Shown here piece after piece: positions 16,801 to 21,735 of a stretch of DNA of 21,735 bases; position 1 is the first letter of the stretch, and every line of letters begins with the position of its first letter. The notes below the pieces were generated by a model that saw only the letters and a program-made list of their open reading frames with translations, did not search any database and was not told the DNA's origin. The DNA lies in the NCBI GenBank assembly GCA_019242385.1, contig JAFAVO010000046.1, positions 1 to 21,735 of the forward strand. Reading direction: 5' to 3'. A program made the translations under genes and the position numbers. This DNA is from Gammaproteobacteria bacterium (GTDB taxonomy: Bacteria > Pseudomonadota > Gammaproteobacteria > Steroidobacterales > Steroidobacteraceae).

Positions 16801-17684
16801 AGCTGGCGGCCGCCGAGCGCACAGTTGAGGCCGACGAACAGCGGCTGCGCATGGCGCACCGAGTTCCAGAAGGCCTCGGTAGTCTGCCCCGAGAGCACCC
16901 GGCCGGAGGCGTCGGTGATGGTGCCGGAGATGGCGAGCGGCACGCTGATGCCGGTCTCATCGAACAGCGTCAGCGCCGCGTAGATCGCCGCCTTGGCATT
17001 GAGCGTGTCGATCACCGTCTCGATCAGCAGCAGGTCGACGCCGCCGAGCAGCAGCCCGCGGGCCGCCTCCAGATAGGCGGCGGCGAGCTCCGCGAAACTG
17101 ACGCTGCGGTAGCCCGGATCGTTGACATCGGGCGACATCGAGCACATGCGGTTCGTGGGCCCGAGCGCCCCGGCGACGAAGCGCGCAGCGCCCGCGCGCC
17201 CGGCGCACTCATCGGCGGCGGCGCGCGCCAGGCGCGCGGCACGGTAGTTGAGCTCGAGCGTGAGCGCGCTGGTGCCGTAGTCCGCCTGGGAGATGGCGTT
17301 GGAGTTGAATGTGTTGGTTTCGATGATGTCGGCACCGGCGTCCAGGTAAGCGCGGTGGATGGCGCTCACCGCATCGGGGCGCGTCAGAGTCAGGATGTCG
17401 TTGTTGCCCTTGAGGTCGTGCCCGTGGGCGCGCAGCCGCTCGCCGCGATAGCCGGCCTCATCGAGCTTCAGGCGCTGGATCATGGTGCCCATCGCGCCAT
17501 CGAGGAACACGATGCGCTCGGCGAGCAGGCCCTTGAGCCGCTCGATGCGCGTACGCCGCTCGGTTTCATCGCAGCGCTCGACCGCGAAGGGCAGCGCCGC
17601 AGCGCGCCCGGTGTCATCCGATCGCGGCCGCGCCTCCTCGCGATCGGCGCGCGCCGGCAGGCCGTGTGGCGCGCCCGCCTTCAC
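13872..17684 (-). CDS. metH: Cobalamin-dependent methionine synthase
   Basis: MetH moves a methyl group from 5-methyl-THF through cobalamin to homocysteine. The 1270-aa product contains every module. The homocysteine domain has zinc ligands Cys288 (GLNCALGG) and Cys352/Cys353 (GGCCGTTPEH). The pterin domain begins near NVGERTNVTGSAKF (about 400-413). The cobalamin domain has GDVHDIGKN with His801 as axial ligand. The C-terminal AdoMet reactivation domain has RPAPGYPACPDHTEK near 1178. E. coli MetH is 1227 aa; the difference is mainly a 35-40 residue N-terminal extension. The start is GTG at 17684, overlapping the metF stop (GTGA); no ATG, GTG or TTG nearer the conserved region was found. It is the last gene of the regulator-metF-metH operon. 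Unlike some related genomes, the gene is not split in two. Confidence 0.97.
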   Translation of the reverse strand: MKAGAPHGLPARADREEARPRSDDTGRAAALPFAVERCDETERRTRIERLKGLLAERIVFLDGAMGTMIQRLKLDEAGYRGERLRAHGHDLKGNNDILTLTRPDAVSAIHRAYLDAGADIIETNTFNSNAISQADYGTSALTLELNYRAARLARAAADECAGRAGAARFVAGALGPTNRMCSMSPDVNDPGYRSVSFAELAAAYLEAARGLLLGGVDLLLIETVIDTLNAKAAIYAALTLFDETGISVPLAISGTITDASGRVLSGQTTEAFWNSVRHAQPLFVGLNCALGGRQLRPYIEELAGAARDTYLCAYPNAGLPNAFGEYDESPEETAGILREFGESGLVNIVGGCCGTTPEHIRLLRAGLSACAPRRLGPMPVKCRLAGLEPLNIDEDSLFVNVGERTNVTGSAKFRKLIEAGDYSAALEVARQQVANGAQMIDVNMDEGMLDSEAAMVRFLNLVAAEPDIARVPVMIDSSKWSVIEAGLRCVQGKAVVNSISLKEGEESFITHARAVRRYGAAAVIMAFDEQGQADSIERRVAICRRAQRILIERVGFAPEDIIFDPNIFAIATGIEEHNDYGRAFIEATRQIKRELPHALVSGGVSNVSFSFRGNEPVREAMHSVFLYHAIAAGMDMGIVNAGQLGVYEQLDPALREACEDVVLNRRADATERLLEIAARYKGEGGGRRSEPREWRSLPVGKRLEYALVKGIDDYIIEDTEAARQGSARPLDVIEGPLMDGMNVVGDLFGSGKMFLPQVVKSARVMKRAVAYLVPYIEASKDGRAQRSNGRLVVATVKGDVHDIGKNIVGVVLQCNNFEVIDLGVMVPCEKILETARRERADLIGLSGLITPSLDEMVHVAREMQRQGFELPLLIGGATTSPAHTSVKIAHQYRSPVVYVKDASRAVGICQTLTQSAQRAEFIERVSAEHERRREQHAAKKVKVPEAALAAARANHARPDWETYVPLAPRVPGVQRFDDYPLGSLLGYIDWMPFFNAWEFAGKFPDILSDPVVGDAASNLYADARRMLKTLIAERWLTVRAVLGVFPANALGDDVHVYASEARREPLATLNFLRQQKGKPEGQPHECLADYVAPLASGVRDYVGAFAVTTGLGIEPHLERCARQHDDYSAIMLKALADRLAEAAAEHFHERVRREFWGYASDEALTNEQLVREEYRGIRPAPGYPACPDHTEKAKLWQLLDVEHNAGIRLTDSYAMYPTAAVSGWYIAHPQAHYFALGKIDRDQVEDYAQRKGWTLAQAQRWLAPNLGYEP

Positions 17685-18580
17685 GCCGCCGCTCCGCAGG
17701 GGTTGCCCGGGGCCTGCGGCAGCGGCCGCAGTCCGAGTGCGTGACAGATGGCGTAGGTGAGCTCGGCGCGATTGAGCGTGTAGAAATGAAACTCGCACAC
17801 TCCGTGGCGCCGCAGCTCCTGCACCTGCTCGATCGCCACCGCCGCGGCGATCAGGCGGCGGGTCTCGGGATCCTCATCGAGACCTTCGAAGCGCTGCTGC
17901 AGCCAGGCAGGGATGCTGGCCCCACAGCTGCGGGCAAAGCGCAACACCTGTGGAAAGCGCGTGATGGGGAGGATGCCGGGCACGAGCGACCCGTCGATGC
18001 CTGCGAGCGCACATCGATCGCGAAAGCGCAGAAACACGCCGATGTCGTAGCAGAACTGCGTGATGGCGCGAGTCGCGCCCGCATCGATCTTGCGCTTGAG
18101 GTTCTCGAGGTCTGCCGCGGCCGAGGTGGCTGCCGGGTGCACTTCCGGATAGGCCGCGACCGAGATCTCAAAGGGCGCGAGTGCACGCAGCGCGCGTACC
18201 AGGTCGATCGCGTAGGGGAAGCCGTCGGGGTGGGGACGGTAGCGGCTGTCACCATGGGGTGGATCACCGCGCAGCGCGACCAGGTGGCGGATGCCCTGAT
18301 CCCAGTACGTTTGCGCGATGTCCAGTATCTCGCGGCGTGTGGCGCCGACACAGGTGAGGTGCGGCGCGCCGGTCAGGTTGGTCTGGCGCTGAATGCGGCT
18401 GACCAGAGCATGAGTTCGTTCGCGCGTGGACCCATCGGCGCCGTAGGTTACCGACACGAAGCGCGGTGCGAGCGGTGCCAGGCGCTCGAGCGAGCACCAC
18501 AGAGTCGCCTCCATCGCCGCATCCGCGGGTGGGAAGAACTCGAAAGAGACGCGGATCGGCTCCGCAGGCACCGTAGTCAT
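17681..18580 (-). CDS. metF: 5,10-methylenetetrahydrofolate reductase
   Basis: MetF is the FAD enzyme that reduces methylene-THF to 5-methyl-THF, the substrate of MetH encoded next to it. The 299-aa length matches E. coli (296). Motifs: VSFEFFPP at 11-18 with the catalytic Glu14 (E. coli Glu28), FVSVTYGADG at 41-50, HLTCVG at 74-79 and ALRGDPP at 102-108 with Asp106 (E. coli Asp120), then KIDAGATRAITQFCYD and CEFHFYTLNR near the end. The ATG at 18580 has GGAAGGAG upstream and overlaps the regulator stop as ATGA; the frame is open 70 codons further but only as a shadow of the regulator gene. The 3' end overlaps metH by 4 nt. Confidence 0.97.
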   Translation of the reverse strand: MTTVPAEPIRVSFEFFPPADAAMEATLWCSLERLAPLAPRFVSVTYGADGSTRERTHALVSRIQRQTNLTGAPHLTCVGATRREILDIAQTYWDQGIRHLVALRGDPPHGDSRYRPHPDGFPYAIDLVRALRALAPFEISVAAYPEVHPAATSAAADLENLKRKIDAGATRAITQFCYDIGVFLRFRDRCALAGIDGSLVPGILPITRFPQVLRFARSCGASIPAWLQQRFEGLDEDPETRRLIAAAVAIEQVQELRRHGVCEFHFYTLNRAELTYAICHALGLRPLPQAPGNPCGAAA

Positions 18581-19524
18581 CGGCGGGCTCCTTCCGTCCC
18601 CGCCGCAAGTCCCGGCGCCGCCGCCGGGCGGGCCACGGCGGCGAGCACGTGCGCTCCATCTGCCTCGATCGGGCTGAGCTTCTCGCAGCGCAGTCCCGCC
18701 GCTCCCAGTACCCGTCGCAGCCGGGCAAGCGGATGCTCGACTACGCGCTCCCGGGATCCTTCGAGCGCATCGTAGGGCTCGAACAGCCACAACACGCCCT
18801 CAAGGCCGATGAGCGCGCGAGCGCTCTCCAGCAGAGCGACGAGCCTCTCCCCGCTCAGCACCGGGTGATCCAGCACCACCGCATCGAAATGCGGACCCAC
18901 GGACTCGAGTCCGGTGTTGGATTGCGCCGCACCAGGCCTGACATGGAGCACTCTGCAGGCGAGCGCGCGGCGTTCCGCGAACGCGCGAGCGCTCTGCGCT
19001 GCGCGGCGCGAGGGCGCGAGTGCCGTGCAATGACGCGACGCGCCTGCGGCCCACTCGAGGAGCTCCGGGTGGCTCACTCCAACGAGCAGCAGCGAATCGA
19101 AGCGCTGCGCGGGTGCGGCCGCCGCGACGAATCCCGCGAGCGCGCGCCCGAGACGCGATTCAGTGCCCGCACCCTGCGCTCCTTCATCAGCCGCCGTGGC
19201 CGCGCGGGCGCTGGCCGCATCGCGCAGCAGGAGCGGATCGCGGCGGTCGAGCTGCGCCAGCAGACCTCGGACGAAGCTCGAGGCTTCTGGCGCCGAGCTC
19301 AGCCGGTAATGCACCCACTGACCTTGCCGCAGCCGCTCGAGGAGACCCGATTCGCACAGGATCTTCAGATGGCGCGAGACGCGCGGCTCGCTTTGCCTTA
19401 AGGCATGAGCGAGGTCCGACACACTCAGCGCGGCGTCCGCACACAGCGCGAGCAGCCGCATGCGGCTCGGCTCGCCGCTTGCGCGCAGCCATTGGATGAG
19501 GTCATTCAGTGGAGACCGGATCAT
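18577..19524 (-). CDS. ArsR-type regulator fused to a methyltransferase-like domain (SahR-like)
   Basis: Residues 1-95 form an ArsR-type winged helix: SVSDLAHALRQSEPRVSRHLKI with the recognition helix at about 46-59, then the wing LRQGQWVHYRL. The ELCVCDL-type cysteine site of metal-sensing ArsR proteins is absent. Residues 140-300 resemble an AdoMet methyltransferase fold, but the glycine-rich motif I is replaced by SLLLVGVSHPELLEWAAG, so catalysis is doubtful. ArsR-methyltransferase fusions next to methionine genes include SahR, which responds to S-adenosylhomocysteine; that role is inferred here from context. It starts the regulator-metF-metH operon (ATGA overlap with metF). The ATG at 19524 has no Shine-Dalgarno, and a palindrome lies just upstream. 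Confidence 0.82.
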   Translation of the reverse strand: MIRSPLNDLIQWLRASGEPSRMRLLALCADAALSVSDLAHALRQSEPRVSRHLKILCESGLLERLRQGQWVHYRLSSAPEASSFVRGLLAQLDRRDPLLLRDAASARAATAADEGAQGAGTESRLGRALAGFVAAAAPAQRFDSLLLVGVSHPELLEWAAGASRHCTALAPSRRAAQSARAFAERRALACRVLHVRPGAAQSNTGLESVGPHFDAVVLDHPVLSGERLVALLESARALIGLEGVLWLFEPYDALEGSRERVVEHPLARLRRVLGAAGLRCEKLSPIEADGAHVLAAVARPAAAPGLAAGTEGARR

Positions 19525-19525
19525 T

Positions 19526-19547
19526 TAAATAATTGTACAAGTCTTTA
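19526..19547. promoter_or_regulatory. 22-bp imperfect palindrome, candidate operator of the SahR-like regulator
   Basis: The dyad is centred between 19536 and 19537. Nine of eleven base pairs are symmetric: TAAA at 19526-19529 mirrors TTTA at 19544-19547, and the core TTGTACAA (19533-19540) is a perfect palindrome. On the minus strand it covers TACAAT (19537-19532), a good -10 box for the regulator operon, with TTGCTC 16 bp upstream as a poor -35. A second small palindrome, ATTTAAAT (19523-19530), runs into the start codon. The position fits autorepression. ArsR-family proteins bind such dyads. Confidence 0.6.
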
Positions 19548-19619
19548 TCGTTAGAGCAAAAGGCACCATTGAAGACGGACCGCTCAAGCAGGATCGCGGG
19601 TCAAGGGCTGCAGCTGCGT

Positions 19620-19641
19620 ATTGTCTCTGTCACGAGACAAT
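19620..19641 (-). terminator. Hairpin downstream of hslO
   Basis: ATTGTCTC and GAGACAAT form a perfect 8-bp stem around a 6-base loop, starting seven bases after the hslO stop codon. No T run follows on the minus strand, so it may be a weak terminator, an mRNA 3'-end stabiliser or a protein site. It also separates hslO from the regulator promoter. Confidence 0.45.
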
Positions 19642-19648
19642 GAGGGGA

Positions 19649-20596
19649 TCAGTGGATGGATCGGCTCGAGTCTGGGTCCGAACCGTCGGAAAACAGTGCC
19701 TCGACGTCCACCGGATTGAAACGGTACGGGCGATGGCAGAACTCGCAGGTCACCGTGACGGAGCCCTGCTCGCGCAGCACCTCGCGCACCTCCTCCGGGC
19801 CGAGCGCCCGCAGAAGTCCCGCGACCCTGCCCTGGCTGCAGCGGCATTCGAAGCGCACCGGAGCGCCGCGAAACAGCCGGAGGTCATGCCCGGGGAACCC
19901 GTAGGCGAGCAGCTGCTCGACGCTCAGCTCCTGCAGCCCTCGCCCGCCGCGGAGCCGGCCCATGCCGAGCTGCGCACCACGCCAGGCGTCCTCCACCGCG
20001 CCTGGCTCCGTCTCTGAGGAGATCTCGGCGGCGGGCAGCTTCTGCACCAGCATGCCAGCACCGTGCGCCTCATCGGCGCTCAGCAGCACCCGGGTCGGCA
20101 ATTGCTCGGAGGAAGCAAAGTACGCCTCGAGAGACTCCGCGAGGGAGTCACCGGAGAGGGGCACGATTCCCTGATAGCGGAGGCTGCGCTCCTCGGCTTC
20201 CACCGTCACCGTGATGAGCCCGGCCTCACCCACCAGACGCCGGAACAGGGGCGCCCCGGACGCCCTCGCCTCGGAGGCAAGCGCGTGCACCGCGGCCTCA
20301 TCGCAGCGTGCCACGGCGCGCACACGAAAATCGTGTGTGCACTGCGCGACGAGCAGACCCACCGCGCCATCTCCCTGCAGCTGGAAGGTGAGCGTACCGC
20401 GGAACTTGAGGGTGGCGGCCAGCAGCACCGATGCCACGACGGCCTCGCCCAGCAGCTGGGTCACCTGCGGCGGATAAGCGGCATGCGCGAGCAGCTCGCG
20501 CCACGCGGCCTCGAGGTTCACCCAGTGGCCGCGCACCGGCTGATTCTCGAACATGAAGCGCCGCACCTGATCGTGCGCGATGCTGGGGGTATTCAT
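19649..20596 (-). CDS. hslO: Hsp33 redox-regulated chaperone
   Basis: Hsp33 is a cytoplasmic holdase that becomes active on oxidation, when its zinc is lost and the C-terminal switch unfolds. The 315-aa protein has the N-terminal domain motifs GEAVVASVLLAATLKFRG and FQLQGDGAVGLLVAQC, and near the end the four zinc cysteines: C251-x-C253 (FECRCSQ) and C284-x-x-C287 (CEFC), the CxC and CxxC pattern of the family. About 25 residues follow, ending in an acidic and serine-rich tail. The ATG at 20596 has only a weak GAG in front of it. It lies 71 bp after gatB on the same strand, with a hairpin between them, and 124 bp before the regulator. All redox residues are present. Confidence 0.96.
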   Translation of the reverse strand: MNTPSIAHDQVRRFMFENQPVRGHWVNLEAAWRELLAHAAYPPQVTQLLGEAVVASVLLAATLKFRGTLTFQLQGDGAVGLLVAQCTHDFRVRAVARCDEAAVHALASEARASGAPLFRRLVGEAGLITVTVEAEERSLRYQGIVPLSGDSLAESLEAYFASSEQLPTRVLLSADEAHGAGMLVQKLPAAEISSETEPGAVEDAWRGAQLGMGRLRGGRGLQELSVEQLLAYGFPGHDLRLFRGAPVRFECRCSQGRVAGLLRALGPEEVREVLREQGSVTVTCEFCHRPYRFNPVDVEALFSDGSDPDSSRSIH

Positions 20597-20636
20597 CTCG
20601 CGGAAATGGGGCTCGCAAGAGGCAACTCAACCCCTC

Positions 20637-20658
20637 GCGCGCTCCCGGCCGAGCGCGC
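20637..20658 (-). terminator. GC-rich hairpin after gatB
   Basis: GCGCGCTC and GAGCGCGC form a perfect 8-bp stem with a 6-base loop, nine bases beyond the gatB stop. The sequence after it on the minus strand has only scattered Ts, so termination would be partial or Rho-assisted. Confidence 0.5.
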
Positions 20659-20667
20659 AGTCAGGGC

Positions 20668-21735
20668 TCAGCCGCGCAGCTTGCTGCGCAGGAGCTCATT
20701 GAGCTGAGCCGGATTGGCTTTGCCGCCCGTGGCCTTCATCACCTGCCCGACGAAGAATCCAAAGAGCTTGTCCTTGCCGGCACGATACTCGGCGAGCTGC
20801 GCCGGGTTCTTCGCCATGACCTCATCGATCGCACGCGCGATGGCGGCACTGTCGGTGATCTGGCGCAGGCCCTTTGCTTCGATCACCGCATCGGCGCCCG
20901 AGCCCTGGGACCACATCAGCTCGAACACCTCCTTGGCGATCTTGCCGGAAATCGTGCCATCGGCGATGCGCCCGAGGAGCTCGCCCAGCCGTGCGGCGGG
21001 CATCTTGCCCGAGCTCACCTCGAGGCCCTCCTTGTTCAAAGCCGCTGCGAGCTCGCCCATGACCCAGTTGGCGGCGAGCTTGGAATCTGCCGGCGCTGCA
21101 CGCACCACCTCCTCGTAGTAGGCCGCCAGCTCGCGGCTGGCGGTCAGTACCCCGGCGTCGTACGCGGACAGCCCATACTGCTTCACCAGACGCGCCGCCT
21201 TCTGATCGGGCAGCTCCGGCAGCGTCGCGCGCACCGACTCGATGAGCGCCGCGTCCACCTGCAGTGGCAGCAGATCCGGATCGGGGAAGTAGCGATAGTC
21301 GTTCGCTTCCTCCTTCGAGCGCATCGAGCGCGTCTCACCGCGGTCGGGATCGTACAGCCGCGTCTCCTGCACGACCGGCCGTCCGGACTCGAGCAGCTCG
21401 ATCTGCCGCGCCACCTCGAAGTTGATGGCGCGCTCCACGAAGCGGAAGGAATTCAAATTCTTGATCTCCGCGCGCGTGCCGAACTTCTGCGCCCCCAGCG
21501 GGCGCACCGAGACGTTCGCGTCGCAGCGGAAGGAGCCTTCCTGCATGTTGCCGTCGCAGATCTCCAGGTAACGCACCAGCGTGTGCATCTTCTTCATGTA
21601 CGCGACCGCTTCCCTGGCCGAGCGCATGTCCGGCTCGGACACGATCTCCACCAGCGGTGTCCCGGCGCGGTTCAGGTCGATGCCGGTCATGCCCGGCAGC
21701 CCCTCGTGCAGCGACTTGCCGGCATCCTCCTCCAG
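20668..21735 (-). CDS. gatB: Asp-tRNA(Asn)/Glu-tRNA(Gln) amidotransferase subunit B, C-terminal part (cut by window edge)
   Basis: GatB is the kinase and tRNA-binding subunit of GatCAB, which converts Glu-tRNA(Gln) or Asp-tRNA(Asn) to the amide form. The reading frame enters at the right edge and gives 355 residues to the TGA stop. Characteristic blocks are DAGKSLHEG, DLNRAGTPLVEIVSEPD, DGNMQEGSFRCDANVSVRP, EIKNLNSFRFVERAI and DYRYFPDPDLLPL of the cradle domain. These are followed by the helical domain and the C-terminal YqeY-like tail with SGKIAKEVFE, GLRQITD and GFFVGQVMKATGGKANP. The N-terminal part (roughly 130 residues expected) lies outside the window. Its presence suggests the organism uses the indirect route for at least one amide tRNA. 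Confidence 0.97.
   Translation of the reverse strand: MEEDAGKSLHEGLPGMTGIDLNRAGTPLVEIVSEPDMRSAREAVAYMKKMHTLVRYLEICDGNMQEGSFRCDANVSVRPLGAQKFGTRAEIKNLNSFRFVERAINFEVARQIELLESGRPVVQETRLYDPDRGETRSMRSKEEANDYRYFPDPDLLPLQVDAALIESVRATLPELPDQKAARLVKQYGLSAYDAGVLTASRELAAYYEEVVRAAPADSKLAANWVMGELAAALNKEGLEVSSGKMPAARLGELLGRIADGTISGKIAKEVFELMWSQGSGADAVIEAKGLRQITDSAAIARAIDEVMAKNPAQLAEYRAGKDKLFGFFVGQVMKATGGKANPAQLNELLRSKLRG

Noticed and set aside
14820..17744. 974-codon open frame on the plus strand, antisense to metH
   Set aside because: Its product is rich in Arg, His and Asp without any domain pattern, and its frame mirrors the GC-rich codons of metH, which has full conserved content on the other strand.

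Overview
The window is chromosomal DNA of a GC-rich gammaproteobacterium, packed with core genes. The TPR lipoprotein-lolB-ispE run, the prfA and prmC genes, full-length cobalamin-dependent metH, Hsp33 and GatB point to this class. The Xanthomonadales/Nevskiales/Steroidobacterales side is my best guess from gene content and the frequent GTG starts; this is inference and no database was searched. I see no tRNA, rRNA, insertion sequence, CRISPR array or prophage gene. Both ends cut genes: ispE on the left and gatB on the right.

Layout. (1) 1-2568, minus strand: a TPR outer-membrane lipoprotein, lolB and the start of ispE, with overlapping ends. (2) 2731-5548, plus strand: prfA, then an RDD membrane protein and a SpoIIM-family membrane protein, each joined to the previous gene by a GTGA overlap. 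(3) 5545-10948, minus strand: a tightly packed operon of a multi-pass membrane protein, a DUF4129 protein, a DUF4350 protein, a MoxR AAA+ ATPase and a DUF58 (vWA-like) protein. It converges on the spoIIM-like gene so closely that the two TAG stops share one CTAG. (4) 10988-13834, plus strand: prmC, a PpiB-type cyclophilin and mtgA, then a separate DUF1080 gene with its own strong ribosome binding site. (5) 13872-19524, minus strand: an ArsR-type regulator fused to a methyltransferase-like domain (SahR-like), metF and metH, all with 4-nt overlaps. (6) 19649-21735, minus strand: hslO (Hsp33) and the 3' part of gatB.

How the genes work together. PrfA and PrmC are enzyme and substrate (PrmC methylates the GGQ glutamine of RF1) and usually lie side by side. 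Here seven genes of the MoxR/DUF58/DUF4350/DUF4129/RDD/SpoIIM type sit between them. These seven look like one inner-membrane module driven by an AAA+ ATPase, and its function is not established; it is the best candidate in the window for a poorly described system. MetF supplies 5-methyl-THF and MetH uses it to remethylate homocysteine. The regulator in front of them lacks ArsR metal-binding cysteines, carries a degenerate AdoMet-fold domain, and has a 22-bp imperfect palindrome over its probable promoter, which suggests control by a metabolite of the methyl cycle.

Intergenic space is small everywhere: the largest gaps are 162 bp (2569-2730), 124 bp (19525-19648) and 117 bp (13121-13237). No gene-free stretch reaches 300 bases.
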